Source of the DNA: Thioflexithrix psekupsensis
GTDB lineage: Bacteria > Pseudomonadota > Gammaproteobacteria > Beggiatoales > Beggiatoaceae
Reading direction: 5' to 3'
NCBI RefSeq assembly: GCF_002149925.1
Contig: NZ_MSLT01000006.1
Coordinates: 558,001 to 622,000, forward strand
Length of the DNA stretch: 64,000 bases
Shown here: one piece after another, positions 9,796 to 18,192 of the stretch
Layout of the letters: each line of letters starts with the position of its first letter
Position numbering within the stretch: the first letter of the stretch is position 1
Position numbers and translations under genes: made by a program
Notes under the pieces: model-generated
Databases searched by the model: none
What the model saw: the letters and a program-made list of their open reading frames with translations, nothing else
Told to the model about the DNA's origin: nothing

Positions 9796-10185
9796 ATGCG
9801 TCACCGTAATGTAGGCAGACAGCTCAGTCGTAACAGTTCGCATCGCAAGGCGATGTTAAAGAACATGGCGGCTTCGCTGATGCGTCATGAGTTGATTAGA
9901 ACGACCTTGCCCAAGGCGAAGGAATTACGGCGAGTGGCCGAGCCATTGATTACTCTGGCGAAAGAGGATTCGGTTGCCCGTCGGCGTTTGGCCTTTGCGC
10001 GTTTGCGGGATCGGGATATTGTTACCAAGTTGTTTAATGAGCTTGGCCCGCGTTACAAAGAGCGTCCGGGTGGCTATTTGCGTATTTTAAAATGTGGCAA
10101 TCGTCCAGGCGACAATGCCCCAATGGCCATTGTAGAATTGGTTGATCGCGCTGAAACCGCAACAGAAGCAGTCGATGCCGATTAA
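9796..10185 (+). CDS. rplQ: 50S ribosomal protein L17
   Basis: 129 residues. [20 protein letters not shown] and [20 protein letters not shown] are signature blocks. L17 lies close to the exit tunnel. It is the last gene of the alpha operon and is followed 30 bases later by a strong terminator. Confidence 0.98.
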   Translation: MRHRNVGRQLSRNSSHRKAMLKNMAASLMRHELIRTTLPKAKELRRVAEPLITLAKEDSVARRRLAFARLRDRDIVTKLFNELGPRYKERPGGYLRILKCGNRPGDNAPMAIVELVDRAETATEAVDAD

Positions 10186-10214
10186 TTTTTTTTCTTAGAA
10201 ACGGATGTTTCTTT

Positions 10215-10262
10215 AAAACCGTTATTGATTCTGTAAAGATTCGATGACGGTTTTTTCTTTTT
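10215..10262 (+). terminator. rho-independent terminator of the alpha operon
   Basis: A 14-bp stem (10215-10228 with 10241-10254, two G-U pairs) encloses a 12-base loop and runs into a T-rich tract to 10262. It lies just after rplQ, so it ends the ribosomal protein transcript. Confidence 0.9.
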
Positions 10263-10698
10263 TAAAAACAGGGTGTTAAATGTAAAAGTGATTGGGTAGG
10301 GGATTATATTGAGAATTGCTCTACTAAAATTTCTTGCTTTTATTTTATGCCTAGAGTAGGCTAATCGGCGACTTAGATGGTTTTTTGCATTACCATCAGT
10401 TTACGTTTTTTTATCCCACAGGAGTGTAACTGCTATCTTAGTCCACGGTTAAAAAGTGAGTTTACTCATCTCGCTTAGAACAACCGCCTGCCTTTGTCAT
10501 TATAAAAAATACGATAATAAACTACGACGTTTGCACACTAATTCTTGATTTTAATTAAAGAAATTTGGCGCATTTTCTAAGGATTTTAAAATTCTAAGAA
10601 ATAACGCGAAACGCGCTTTTTTGGCCAAAAATTCAGTAAATAAAATCAATAAATTAGCACTAATATTTAAAAAATCTCAATAAGCAATAGGTTTGCTC
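10263..10698 (+). other. 436-base AT-rich intergenic region
   Basis: No convincing ORF. It holds a small stem GATGGT/ACCATC near 10376-10400, an imperfect inverted repeat around TTTCTAAGGATTTT / AAAATTCTAAGAAA near 10573-10601, and a short CGCG-AAA-CGCG hairpin followed by six T (about 10604-10622). The last could be a weak terminator or leader element for the next gene. A promoter for the exported-protein cluster is expected here but none stands out. Confidence 0.4.
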
Positions 10699-13419
10699 AT
10701 GAAACAACACAAATCCCTTTATTCTGCCTTGCTCGGCTTGGCGGGAGTGGTGTCGTGTGCTGTGGCGTATGCTGCGCCGCCGCCCGCCCCTCAACTTCAT
10801 GCCGAAACACAAGGCTTAGAAGCCACTTTGTCGTGGTCTCCGCTGGCGGAGGCAACAGGCTATCGGCTCTTTTTTGCCAATTATCCCGATGGCGGCGACA
10901 TCACCAGCGTCGATTTAGGTCTGGCTACGTCGATTTCTAAAACGCTGTGGGATGGCGCGGCGTTTTACGTTGCGGTGTCCGCCTATAATGCCGATGGAAA
11001 CGGGGCTTATTCTAATGTCGAATGGATTCAAGCCACTGATCTCAGTCAAATTGATCCTGAAAATTTGCCTTTAACGGTCAATGTTGAAGTCGATACGCCC
11101 ATCGCTTTTTTACCCGAAGCCGAAGCCGAACGCACCGCTCGGCGACGCGCCGCAGAAGACACGGGCGAACTGACCTTGTCTGAGGTGGATTACGAAGAAG
11201 GCTTAATTGGTATGACGCTGCACATCGCGCCTACCCTGCTTGAGCGCGAAGATTTACCGCTTAGTTTCTGCTTGGATGTCGGCGTGGCGTGTGAATCGTT
11301 GTTGGTGTGGAATTCGGAATTGGGGGATTTTGCAGAAGGGCTGCGGGTCTCCAAAGTCTATACCGATGTCGAAACCAGTTTGTATTTAGAACTGAAATTA
11401 CCCGACGACTTAATTGAAACATTACGCCCACAATTAACCCAACCGCAATCATTTACCATTCGCACGACTTTATTGAATTCGTCGAATACCGCAAATGTGG
11501 GCGTGGCTTTGGCACAAGTGGCTTTAGTGGATTTACCGCCCGCAACGCGCAGCGAACGTCGCACCCCTAGAAATAATATTGGGATGAAATTTGGCCGCGA
11601 ATATGCTAAAACATTCGGTGGTCGTGTGGCAGGGATTGAGTTTGGCGTAAACGGTCAAGCCTTGATTTATCACTACAAACCAAAAAAAGAAAAGGAATCA
11701 GACCCTGAACCAATTCCCCGCACAGGCGCGGCTGTCACCGCAGATGGATCAGTGAAACCGACTATTTTTACCATTGATTTTACCTTATTAAGCAGCGACG
11801 CTTATTTTATTATTGAAGATGAACATCCTCTACATTTCCACTTTGATATTAAAGCCATTAACAAAGAAATTGCGCTTTACATTAAAGATTTTGTTTATGA
11901 TGCCAGCGCGCCTAATAAATTCCGTGAATTAACGGCCGATGAAGCGAAAAAAGCACCGACTCCGCCTTCTGAAAAAGATTTAAAAAGCATGACCATGATT
12001 GACGTAGGCAGTCAGTCAAAAGTGAAAGGGAATTTGCTCAGTGCCAAAATTGGCGGTTTAGTGCCGAAGTTGGAACATAAAAAGGGTTACAAGAAAATCT
12101 TTTTTGTCGGTTGGGTGCCGTTGACTTTATCACTGGAAGCCGTTGGCAAATTAGAATTAGCAGGCGCGGTCGGAATTAGACTGAATGAAACCAGCCAAGT
12201 GGTGTTATTTGCTGCGGGAGTGGGACCTGCGCCTTCTGTGGGCGTGAGTGCCAGTGCAGCGGTTGATTTTGTCATTACTTCGGCGGGCGTTGAGGCTGAA
12301 TTGACATTGATTAAAAATGTACTCGGTGTAGATGCCGATTTGCCCATTGTGGCAGGATTGGAGAGCGGTAAAAGTCTTCGATTTGCCTTAGTGAATGATT
12401 TACAAGGCCCCAGTGGAAAAGTCGAAGCCTTTGTCACTTATCCTATGTTGGTGTGGAAAAGACTGTTTCCTGAATTTGAAACCAGAAAATCATCGACAAA
12501 TATCGTGAAATGGGAAAGTTTTAGCAAAAAAACAACGCTATACGAACTCAAGTTAGACGGTCAATCCAACAAGAGCGATGTTGATGGCACGGCCAAAAAC
12601 GAAGAGCCTAAATTGCCTGAATTTAAGTTTACAGACACTCCCCAACAAACGCGGCCTGATAATGAAACACCGTGGGCGTGTTTTTATCAAAATCTTGATT
12701 TTCAAGGTAAATCTTTATGTCTCCCTCTTCCTAAAGACATCGGAGATGGCTCTGTCAATTTCCCCTTAGCGGCGGGAGTGAAAGAATTTAACGACCAAAT
12801 TAGTTCCATAAAATTATGGGGTAGTCCTGATTTTGGTATCGAAGTGCGTACTTTTGAACATGGGGACTATACAGGCGACCAAATGATTTATGTGACGCAT
12901 GGCGAAGAGCAGCATGCTAATTTCGGTGCCAGTCATCCTCACATGAATTTGAACGACCACATCAGTTCTATTGTTTTACGCAAAGCTCTGCCGAGAATTG
13001 AAGGCGCAACAACGCAAAATGTCAATTCACTCGTTCCACCCAACACAGAACCCTGGGGCGCAGGCATTTGTTTGTGGGAACACATCAATTATGAAGGAAC
13101 TAAAGGCTGTACGCTGAATGGCGTTGAAATGAAAGACGGCGGCCGTCCTGATTTCCAAGTGAAAAGAAATCAAGCCAGTTCTCTGAAAGCGTGGGCGGCT
13201 TTGGGTGATTTTGATGTTTACTTGGCGCAATTCTTAACTTCATCTGGCAAAATTGAAAGAGGCAATGTGATTGGTATTCGTATCAACAAGGGAGAACAAG
13301 TCGCTTTTCCCACAATGGGATCACCGGGTAACAAGCATTATCTCAATGATGATCTGGTGGCGGTTCTCGTGCGCTTGCGCGAAGGACAACAGTTTGATTG
13401 GGTTGTTCCGCGTAATTAA
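10699..13419 (+). CDS. exported protein with FN3-like domain and beta/gamma-crystallin-like repeats
   Basis: 906 residues from ATG 10699; an in-frame TTG lies two codons earlier. A signal peptide (MKQHKSLYSALLGLAGVVSC, cleavage after AYA or AYAA) leads into a fibronectin type III-like domain at about residues 28-110 with the motifs ATGYRLFFANY and FYVAVSAYNADG. The middle 500 residues are of unknown family and beta-rich. The C-terminal quarter has beta/gamma-crystallin-type motifs: WACFYQNLDFQGKSLCLPL, FNDQISSIKLWG, VRTFEHGDYTGDQM, LNDHISSIVLRK, ICLWEHINYEGTKGC. Such domains often bind calcium through N/D-D-X-X-S/T-S loops, and NDQISS and NDHISS fit that pattern. The FN3-like domain is closely related to that of the 16716-18062 protein. 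The cellular role is unknown; a periplasmic or surface location is inferred. Confidence 0.8.
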   Translation: MKQHKSLYSALLGLAGVVSCAVAYAAPPPAPQLHAETQGLEATLSWSPLAEATGYRLFFANYPDGGDITSVDLGLATSISKTLWDGAAFYVAVSAYNADGNGAYSNVEWIQATDLSQIDPENLPLTVNVEVDTPIAFLPEAEAERTARRRAAEDTGELTLSEVDYEEGLIGMTLHIAPTLLEREDLPLSFCLDVGVACESLLVWNSELGDFAEGLRVSKVYTDVETSLYLELKLPDDLIETLRPQLTQPQSFTIRTTLLNSSNTANVGVALAQVALVDLPPATRSERRTPRNNIGMKFGREYAKTFGGRVAGIEFGVNGQALIYHYKPKKEKESDPEPIPRTGAAVTADGSVKPTIFTIDFTLLSSDAYFIIEDEHPLHFHFDIKAINKEIALYIKDFVYDASAPNKFRELTADEAKKAPTPPSEKDLKSMTMIDVGSQSKVKGNLLSAKIGGLVPKLEHKKGYKKIFFVGWVPLTLSLEAVGKLELAGAVGIRLNETSQVVLFAAGVGPAPSVGVSASAAVDFVITSAGVEAELTLIKNVLGVDADLPIVAGLESGKSLRFALVNDLQGPSGKVEAFVTYPMLVWKRLFPEFETRKSSTNIVKWESFSKKTTLYELKLDGQSNKSDVDGTAKNEEPKLPEFKFTDTPQQTRPDNETPWACFYQNLDFQGKSLCLPLPKDIGDGSVNFPLAAGVKEFNDQISSIKLWGSPDFGIEVRTFEHGDYTGDQMIYVTHGEEQHANFGASHPHMNLNDHISSIVLRKALPRIEGATTQNVNSLVPPNTEPWGAGICLWEHINYEGTKGCTLNGVEMKDGGRPDFQVKRNQASSLKAWAALGDFDVYLAQFLTSSGKIERGNVIGIRINKGEQVAFPTMGSPGNKHYLNDDLVAVLVRLREGQQFDWVVPRN

Positions 13420-13522
13420 GCGTTAAAGCAGTGAAGATATGGGGAGAGTCGAGAGACTGTCCCCAGATCGTGAGATCGTGATTTTTCTCTGGTTTTTTCG
13501 ATGTTGACACAATGGGTAGCCC

Positions 13523-15493
13523 ATGAAAAATACTGTAACTTGGATTGTTTTACTGTTGGGATTGGTGATTGGGGGGGTGGGATTAGTGATTTTATGGAAA
13601 TTGCCGACTCCGTCCGTTGATTCTTCGCTTGAAACACAAGCACCGCTTACGCCTGTTGTAGAAGAAAAAACGCCAGCATTAACCGACAATTCGACGGTTT
13701 CACTGCCGCAGTTTCACTGGCCGAGTAGCGAACCGCGCCACACTTACCGCTATCAATTAGACAGTCAAATTCGTTTGAATCCCAGTCTAGGCGCGGGCGA
13801 TCAGGCGCAATGGCAACTTATCCCATTGATAATGCAGGGAACATTGAATGTGCGACGCTTTAAGTCAAACGCAGATGAACCTGTTTATGTGGGATTTCAA
13901 TTGTCCGATCTGACAGTACGACATGGTGATCAAGTGGTGCCTGAATTGGCGCAGTTATACGGGCGTTTTTTTGTGGTGGCCTTATCGCCATTGGGGACGT
14001 TTTCGGGCTTTCATTTTCCTGCTTACATGAGCGAAAGCGAAGAACAAACGGCATTAACGGAGTCCATTTCCCCATTACAACTGGTGTTGTCAGACGGAAT
14101 AACGCAGGCTCCAGCAGAATGGGACAGCGTCGAATCTCACGCCTCTGGAAGTTATACGGCACATTATCGCTGGTCAGAACCCAATACCGTACATAAACGC
14201 AAAATCGCTTATGAACAACTCAGTGATTCTCTAGGCGAATCGTTGCAAGGGATTGCTTTAAAAGCAGAAGTACTTGAATCAGAAACAAAAATCGAGTTAA
14301 GCCCATCAGGATTATCCCGTGTTGCTGCACAAGAACACGTGGTTTTTTCTGCCCAATACGGCACTTTTTCCGAAAGTAAAACCCAATTTACAGTAGAAAA
14401 AATCACTGCCATACAAGATGCCCATTTGGATATATGGCAAATGCCAGACGATGCCGTAGACATGCTAAAACGTTTGGCCGCCATGACTGTGCCGAGTGCG
14501 GGGCCGGTTTCTGTGTTGGAATCTATGCGTTTGGATCGGTTACGGGAAAAATTCGCGGGCGTATCGGTTAATGCCTTGTTCGACAGCTTAGTGGCTTCGC
14601 AAGATGAAGATGCTTGGCTGACTTATGGGGAGCAATTAACGGATTATTTGCGGGCTTATCCTGACTCTGCTTTAGAACTGTCTCGTTTACTGCGGGAGAA
14701 TGTGTACGATAACGGCATCACCATGACCGTGATCGCGGCCTTAGAACGCGCTGGCCATTTACCTGCACAACGCGCTTTATTGGAACTGATCAATGACTCG
14801 CGTCCCGAAGCCCATTTACAAGTGGCACAAGCCACGGTGTCTGCGGGTGGAATTGTCAAACCCGATCCGAGCTTAACCCAAGGCTTGTGGCAACGGGTAG
14901 AAAATCGCGCCTCTGAGTATGACACCGCATTATTGGCTTTAGGGCGTTTAAGTGCGACGCTGGATAACGGGGGCGCAAGTGCGGAAGCGTGGCAAATTCG
15001 CCAACAATTAGCCCAATTGTTACAGCAATCGCCAGAAGGCAATCCTGAACAATTCTACACGCTGTTGGGTTTAGGCAATGCGGGAGCTGATGAGATGTAT
15101 CCCATCATTGAACCGTATTTGCAAGCCGAGAGTTCTCGTATTCGCGGCGCAGCGGTGCAAGCCTTGCGGACGTTCAATGATGCGGCCAGTTATCAAGCCT
15201 TGTTACAGTCCAGCACGCAAGAAGTGGAAGATCGCGTTCGTCGCCAAGCCTTTGAATCTCTGACGATTCGCACGGAAAAACAAGCTCCTGATACGCAAAC
15301 CATCAGCACCATCGCCCAACATCTCACAGAAGAATCCAACAGTGATATACGGGCAGACATGATTCAGTTTTTGGGTCAACATCGACATACCCATCCAGAA
15401 GCCCTCACTGCGCTACAAACTCAGTTACAACAGGAAACGGATCGGGAAATGTTAAAAACCATTTATCAAGCTTTGTATCAAAACGCAAAATAG
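13523..15493 (+). CDS. membrane-anchored vitellogenin-like / HEAT-repeat protein
   Basis: 656 residues. One N-terminal membrane segment (WIVLLLGLVIGGVGLVILW, residues 5-25) is followed by a Pro/Thr-rich linker. A beta-rich domain then covers residues about 65-310 (HTYRYQLDSQIRLN, GTLNVRRF, FVVALSPLGTFSGFHFP, SHASGSYTAHYRW). A helical domain runs from about 320 to the end, with HEAT-like units such as YLQAESSRIRGAAVQALRTF. This order (beta barrel, then helical coil) resembles the N-terminal lipid-transfer module of vitellogenin/MTP-like proteins; the resemblance is by pattern and needs a profile search. It lies 103 bases after the crystallin-like gene and 50 bases before the next gene, so it probably belongs to one transcription unit. 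It would face the periplasm. Confidence 0.7.
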   Translation: MKNTVTWIVLLLGLVIGGVGLVILWKLPTPSVDSSLETQAPLTPVVEEKTPALTDNSTVSLPQFHWPSSEPRHTYRYQLDSQIRLNPSLGAGDQAQWQLIPLIMQGTLNVRRFKSNADEPVYVGFQLSDLTVRHGDQVVPELAQLYGRFFVVALSPLGTFSGFHFPAYMSESEEQTALTESISPLQLVLSDGITQAPAEWDSVESHASGSYTAHYRWSEPNTVHKRKIAYEQLSDSLGESLQGIALKAEVLESETKIELSPSGLSRVAAQEHVVFSAQYGTFSESKTQFTVEKITAIQDAHLDIWQMPDDAVDMLKRLAAMTVPSAGPVSVLESMRLDRLREKFAGVSVNALFDSLVASQDEDAWLTYGEQLTDYLRAYPDSALELSRLLRENVYDNGITMTVIAALERAGHLPAQRALLELINDSRPEAHLQVAQATVSAGGIVKPDPSLTQGLWQRVENRASEYDTALLALGRLSATLDNGGASAEAWQIRQQLAQLLQQSPEGNPEQFYTLLGLGNAGADEMYPIIEPYLQAESSRIRGAAVQALRTFNDAASYQALLQSSTQEVEDRVRRQAFESLTIRTEKQAPDTQTISTIAQHLTEESNSDIRADMIQFLGQHRHTHPEALTALQTQLQQETDREMLKTIYQALYQNAK

Positions 15494-15543
15494 ATTCATA
15501 TCCAAATTCCTCTTTATTTTTACTTTTTAATAGGAGAGCGTGA

Positions 15544-16677
15544 ATGCGCACATCCCCTTATGTATTTCGTCAATCGCTAAAATGGCTCACGGGCGGATTA
15601 CTTTTCATCGCCTGTTTACTGCCTGCGCTGAGTTACGCGGCCAATAAAATTGTTCTCGTATCCAACATGAAAACCCCGTCGCAATTGGCAGCGGCCGAAG
15701 GCTTAGTGACGGCCTTATCACAAACCTTTAACCCAGAACAACTGAGTTATCCCTTAGATAACGGACAAACACTTGAGATTGAATTGGACTTAAATCGTAT
15801 TCCTGAATTAACCCACAATCCTGATGTCTTGACGCTGGTGTGTATTAATTCGGTGGCTTGTCGTTTAGCCGCCGATGACGCGGCCAATAAAGAATTATTG
15901 GTGATCAGTTTAACCGCCACTTCTTCTCAATTAACCATTGCAGACAACATGTTACGCATGGCACCGTCCAACATCAGCCAAGCCAATGCGATTTATAAAC
16001 GCTTGAAAGAAGGCGTTAAAACAGGACGTTTTGCCGTGGTGTATGAACCTGATGCCTATGGCGCGGATTTATACGAAAACTTTATTTTTAACTATCTGAA
16101 TGAAAAGATTTTAGAACAAGAAACCCCGCATTGGGTGATGGGCATTGCGTTACACGATCACTTATTGCTGGATGCCAGTCAAAAAACCGTGAACGCGGCT
16201 AAAGTGTTACAAACTCTTGCCACGCAATCGCTGGATGCGGTGGTGTACATGGGCATGGATGCGGGCTTTTTAGACTTAACTGATGCTGCCCGCGGTGGCA
16301 ATGCGCAAGTCGCTGCGCGCTGGTATGCGGGAGATGGCGTAGAAGAAATTCCCACTGAAAAAGGCTTTAATGGTTTAGAAATCATTCGCTTAGCTGGTTC
16401 AGGCCGCGAAGGGCCAGGGGGCATTCCGCGTTCAGCGTCCTATTTCTATGCGCAGGATGCGGGTTTGTTTATTGCCGAAGTCAAAAAGCAATACATCAGT
16501 CAAAACGCCACCACTCGCGCTCAATGGTTAGACATCGCCAAAACAGTGCAAATCTTAGGGCGCACGGGAGACAAAGGATTTAACGTAGCGGATCCGTCTC
16601 AGTTTTTTGATGTATTAATTTTCAAAGAAAACGGCCAAACCGACAGCGCAACCATCAGCGGCGCATCCGATTACTAA
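15544..16677 (+). CDS. exported periplasmic-binding-protein-like protein
   Basis: 377 residues with a signal peptide (hydrophobic GGLLFIACLLPALSYA, cleavage after SYA). The mature part has the alternating Rossmann-like pattern of type I periplasmic binding proteins (the Leu/Ile/Val-receptor type): KIVLVSNMKTP at the start, LVISLTATSSQLTIADNMLR in the middle, then GRFAVVYEPDAYGADLYENF and LDAVVYMGMDAGFLDLT. No ABC permease genes lie nearby, so it may act as a sensor or scaffold rather than a transporter subunit. ATG 15544 has GGAGAG at 15533-15538. A homologous domain forms the C-terminal part of the next gene. Confidence 0.75.
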   Translation: MRTSPYVFRQSLKWLTGGLLFIACLLPALSYAANKIVLVSNMKTPSQLAAAEGLVTALSQTFNPEQLSYPLDNGQTLEIELDLNRIPELTHNPDVLTLVCINSVACRLAADDAANKELLVISLTATSSQLTIADNMLRMAPSNISQANAIYKRLKEGVKTGRFAVVYEPDAYGADLYENFIFNYLNEKILEQETPHWVMGIALHDHLLLDASQKTVNAAKVLQTLATQSLDAVVYMGMDAGFLDLTDAARGGNAQVAARWYAGDGVEEIPTEKGFNGLEIIRLAGSGREGPGGIPRSASYFYAQDAGLFIAEVKKQYISQNATTRAQWLDIAKTVQILGRTGDKGFNVADPSQFFDVLIFKENGQTDSATISGASDY

Positions 16678-16715
16678 TTACGATTGGCTCACAGCCACTT
16701 TTTAGGTACAGAATT

Positions 16716-18062
16716 ATGATTAAATGGTTTTTAAATCGGGGATTTCCCGTATTATTATGTGGGTTAAGCGTGAGTGTTTACGCGCTGCCTCCGACTGCTC
16801 CTGCGCTCTTGGTAGAAAGAGAAGGCTTACAAATAAAAATCGCTTGGGACGACTTGCCGACGGCTGAAGGCTATCGTTTGTATTTTGCGCCTTATGGTTC
16901 GTTGGCGGAATCGCAGAACATTGATCTGGGTAAACAAAGCGAAGCCAGTGCAGCATTACCGAATGGATCGTCTTATTCTCTGTGGATAACTGCGTACAAC
17001 GCCAGTGGGGAAAGTCGTTATTCTAATATCGAACATGTGTTAATTGACAATAAAGTCGTGGCGTTTTTACCCGAAAATACCCGTACTGGCACGCAATTAC
17101 AGGCAGGTTTACAAGAAGCGTTTGCGGATTTTCCCCAGTTGCGTCTGGAGACCGTTTGGGTCGATGTCAACGACAGTAAAAAATTAACTGATCTCTTTTT
17201 TGGAACAGAAACGGTGCCGGGTTACGCCGATGATCCCAATGTAGTCGCGGTCGTTACGGCTACCACAGGACAAACGCTCGCTTTAACCAAGTACGAATTA
17301 GAAAATCCACCCGTCGTCATTTCCTGTACGGGAACGAGTACGCAATTGGTTAATATCGACAATGTCGTGGTGTTAGCCCCTGACAATTTGCAACAAGGCA
17401 AGTTGGTTTTTAACACAGTTAATGCCTATGCAGAAAGCAATCAACAGCAAGTGGGTTATGCGATTTTATTGGATACGCGTACCAGTTCAGCGGCGTATGC
17501 GTTTGATGCGTATGATTATGTGTTGTTGCATGACATTGATGACAGTATTCGTTTACAAGAAAACGGCGGTTTAAATGCCGAGAATCAGCCCATTGTTCAT
17601 GCGCAATTAATGGGAGCTTTTTCTTATGACAGCAGCGTTGCCGACAGCATAGATACCGCGTTAGCGGGACTTGATGCCTTGCAAGCTCCCGTTGTTTTTC
17701 ATGTTGGTATGGCGGCGAATTTACAAACCGTGATGAATAAACGCCCTAATATGACTTGGGTGGGTGCGGATTCTTTCTATACTCATGAAGATTTTCAAGG
17801 TAAAAATGCGGCCGTGATTAGCATGAGTGGCGAATTAAAAGATTACGGTTATGATGCGGGTGGTTTTTTAAAAGAAGTGGTGAACGCATTAAGTGCGGAT
17901 TTAATTCATCGTCAAGGTATTCTATCAACCATTCGTGATTTATCCGTGATTCATCAAGGACGCACGGGAGCAAAAGGCTATTATGTCGAAGTCCCCGGCA
18001 GTTTCGATCTCATGATCCCCACCGCAGACGGCTGGCAAAAACTGCTTAATTCTAAGGATTAA
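16716..18062 (+). CDS. exported FN3-like plus periplasmic-binding-protein-like fusion
   Basis: 448 residues. A signal peptide ends near VYA. An FN3-like domain covers about residues 25-108 (AEGYRLYFAPYG, SLWITAYNASGESRYSN) and is clearly related to that of the 10699 protein; in both, the domain is followed by AFLPE. The rest has a type I binding-protein-like fold: DDPNVVAVVTATTGQTLALT, PPVVISCTGTSTQLVNIDNV, QVGYAILLDTRTSSAAYAF, PVVFHVGMAANLQTVM. The SCTGTSTQL block parallels SLTATSSQL of the preceding protein, so the two are paralogues in that part. Last gene of the cluster, followed by a terminator. Ligand unknown. Confidence 0.75.
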   Translation: MIKWFLNRGFPVLLCGLSVSVYALPPTAPALLVEREGLQIKIAWDDLPTAEGYRLYFAPYGSLAESQNIDLGKQSEASAALPNGSSYSLWITAYNASGESRYSNIEHVLIDNKVVAFLPENTRTGTQLQAGLQEAFADFPQLRLETVWVDVNDSKKLTDLFFGTETVPGYADDPNVVAVVTATTGQTLALTKYELENPPVVISCTGTSTQLVNIDNVVVLAPDNLQQGKLVFNTVNAYAESNQQQVGYAILLDTRTSSAAYAFDAYDYVLLHDIDDSIRLQENGGLNAENQPIVHAQLMGAFSYDSSVADSIDTALAGLDALQAPVVFHVGMAANLQTVMNKRPNMTWVGADSFYTHEDFQGKNAAVISMSGELKDYGYDAGGFLKEVVNALSADLIHRQGILSTIRDLSVIHQGRTGAKGYYVEVPGSFDLMIPTADGWQKLLNSKD

Positions 18063-18092
18063 AAGCAGGTTTAAATCGGCTTTAAATTAGGT

Positions 18093-18133
18093 AAAAACCC
18101 TGCTCTGGATTTTTTTCGGAGCGGGGTTTTTTT
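18093..18133. terminator. bidirectional terminator between convergent genes
   Basis: The A-run and left arm at 18093-18105 (AAAAACCCTGCTC) pair with GAGCGGGGTTT starting at 18119, with one G-U pair, then seven T. Because the left arm begins with an A-run, it can also stop transcription from the minus-strand gene ending at 18193. Confidence 0.85.
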
Positions 18134-18192
18134 GGGATCAGCGAGGTGAAAGTAATAAAAAAAGTGGGTATCATAAAACGCAGGAATAAAAA

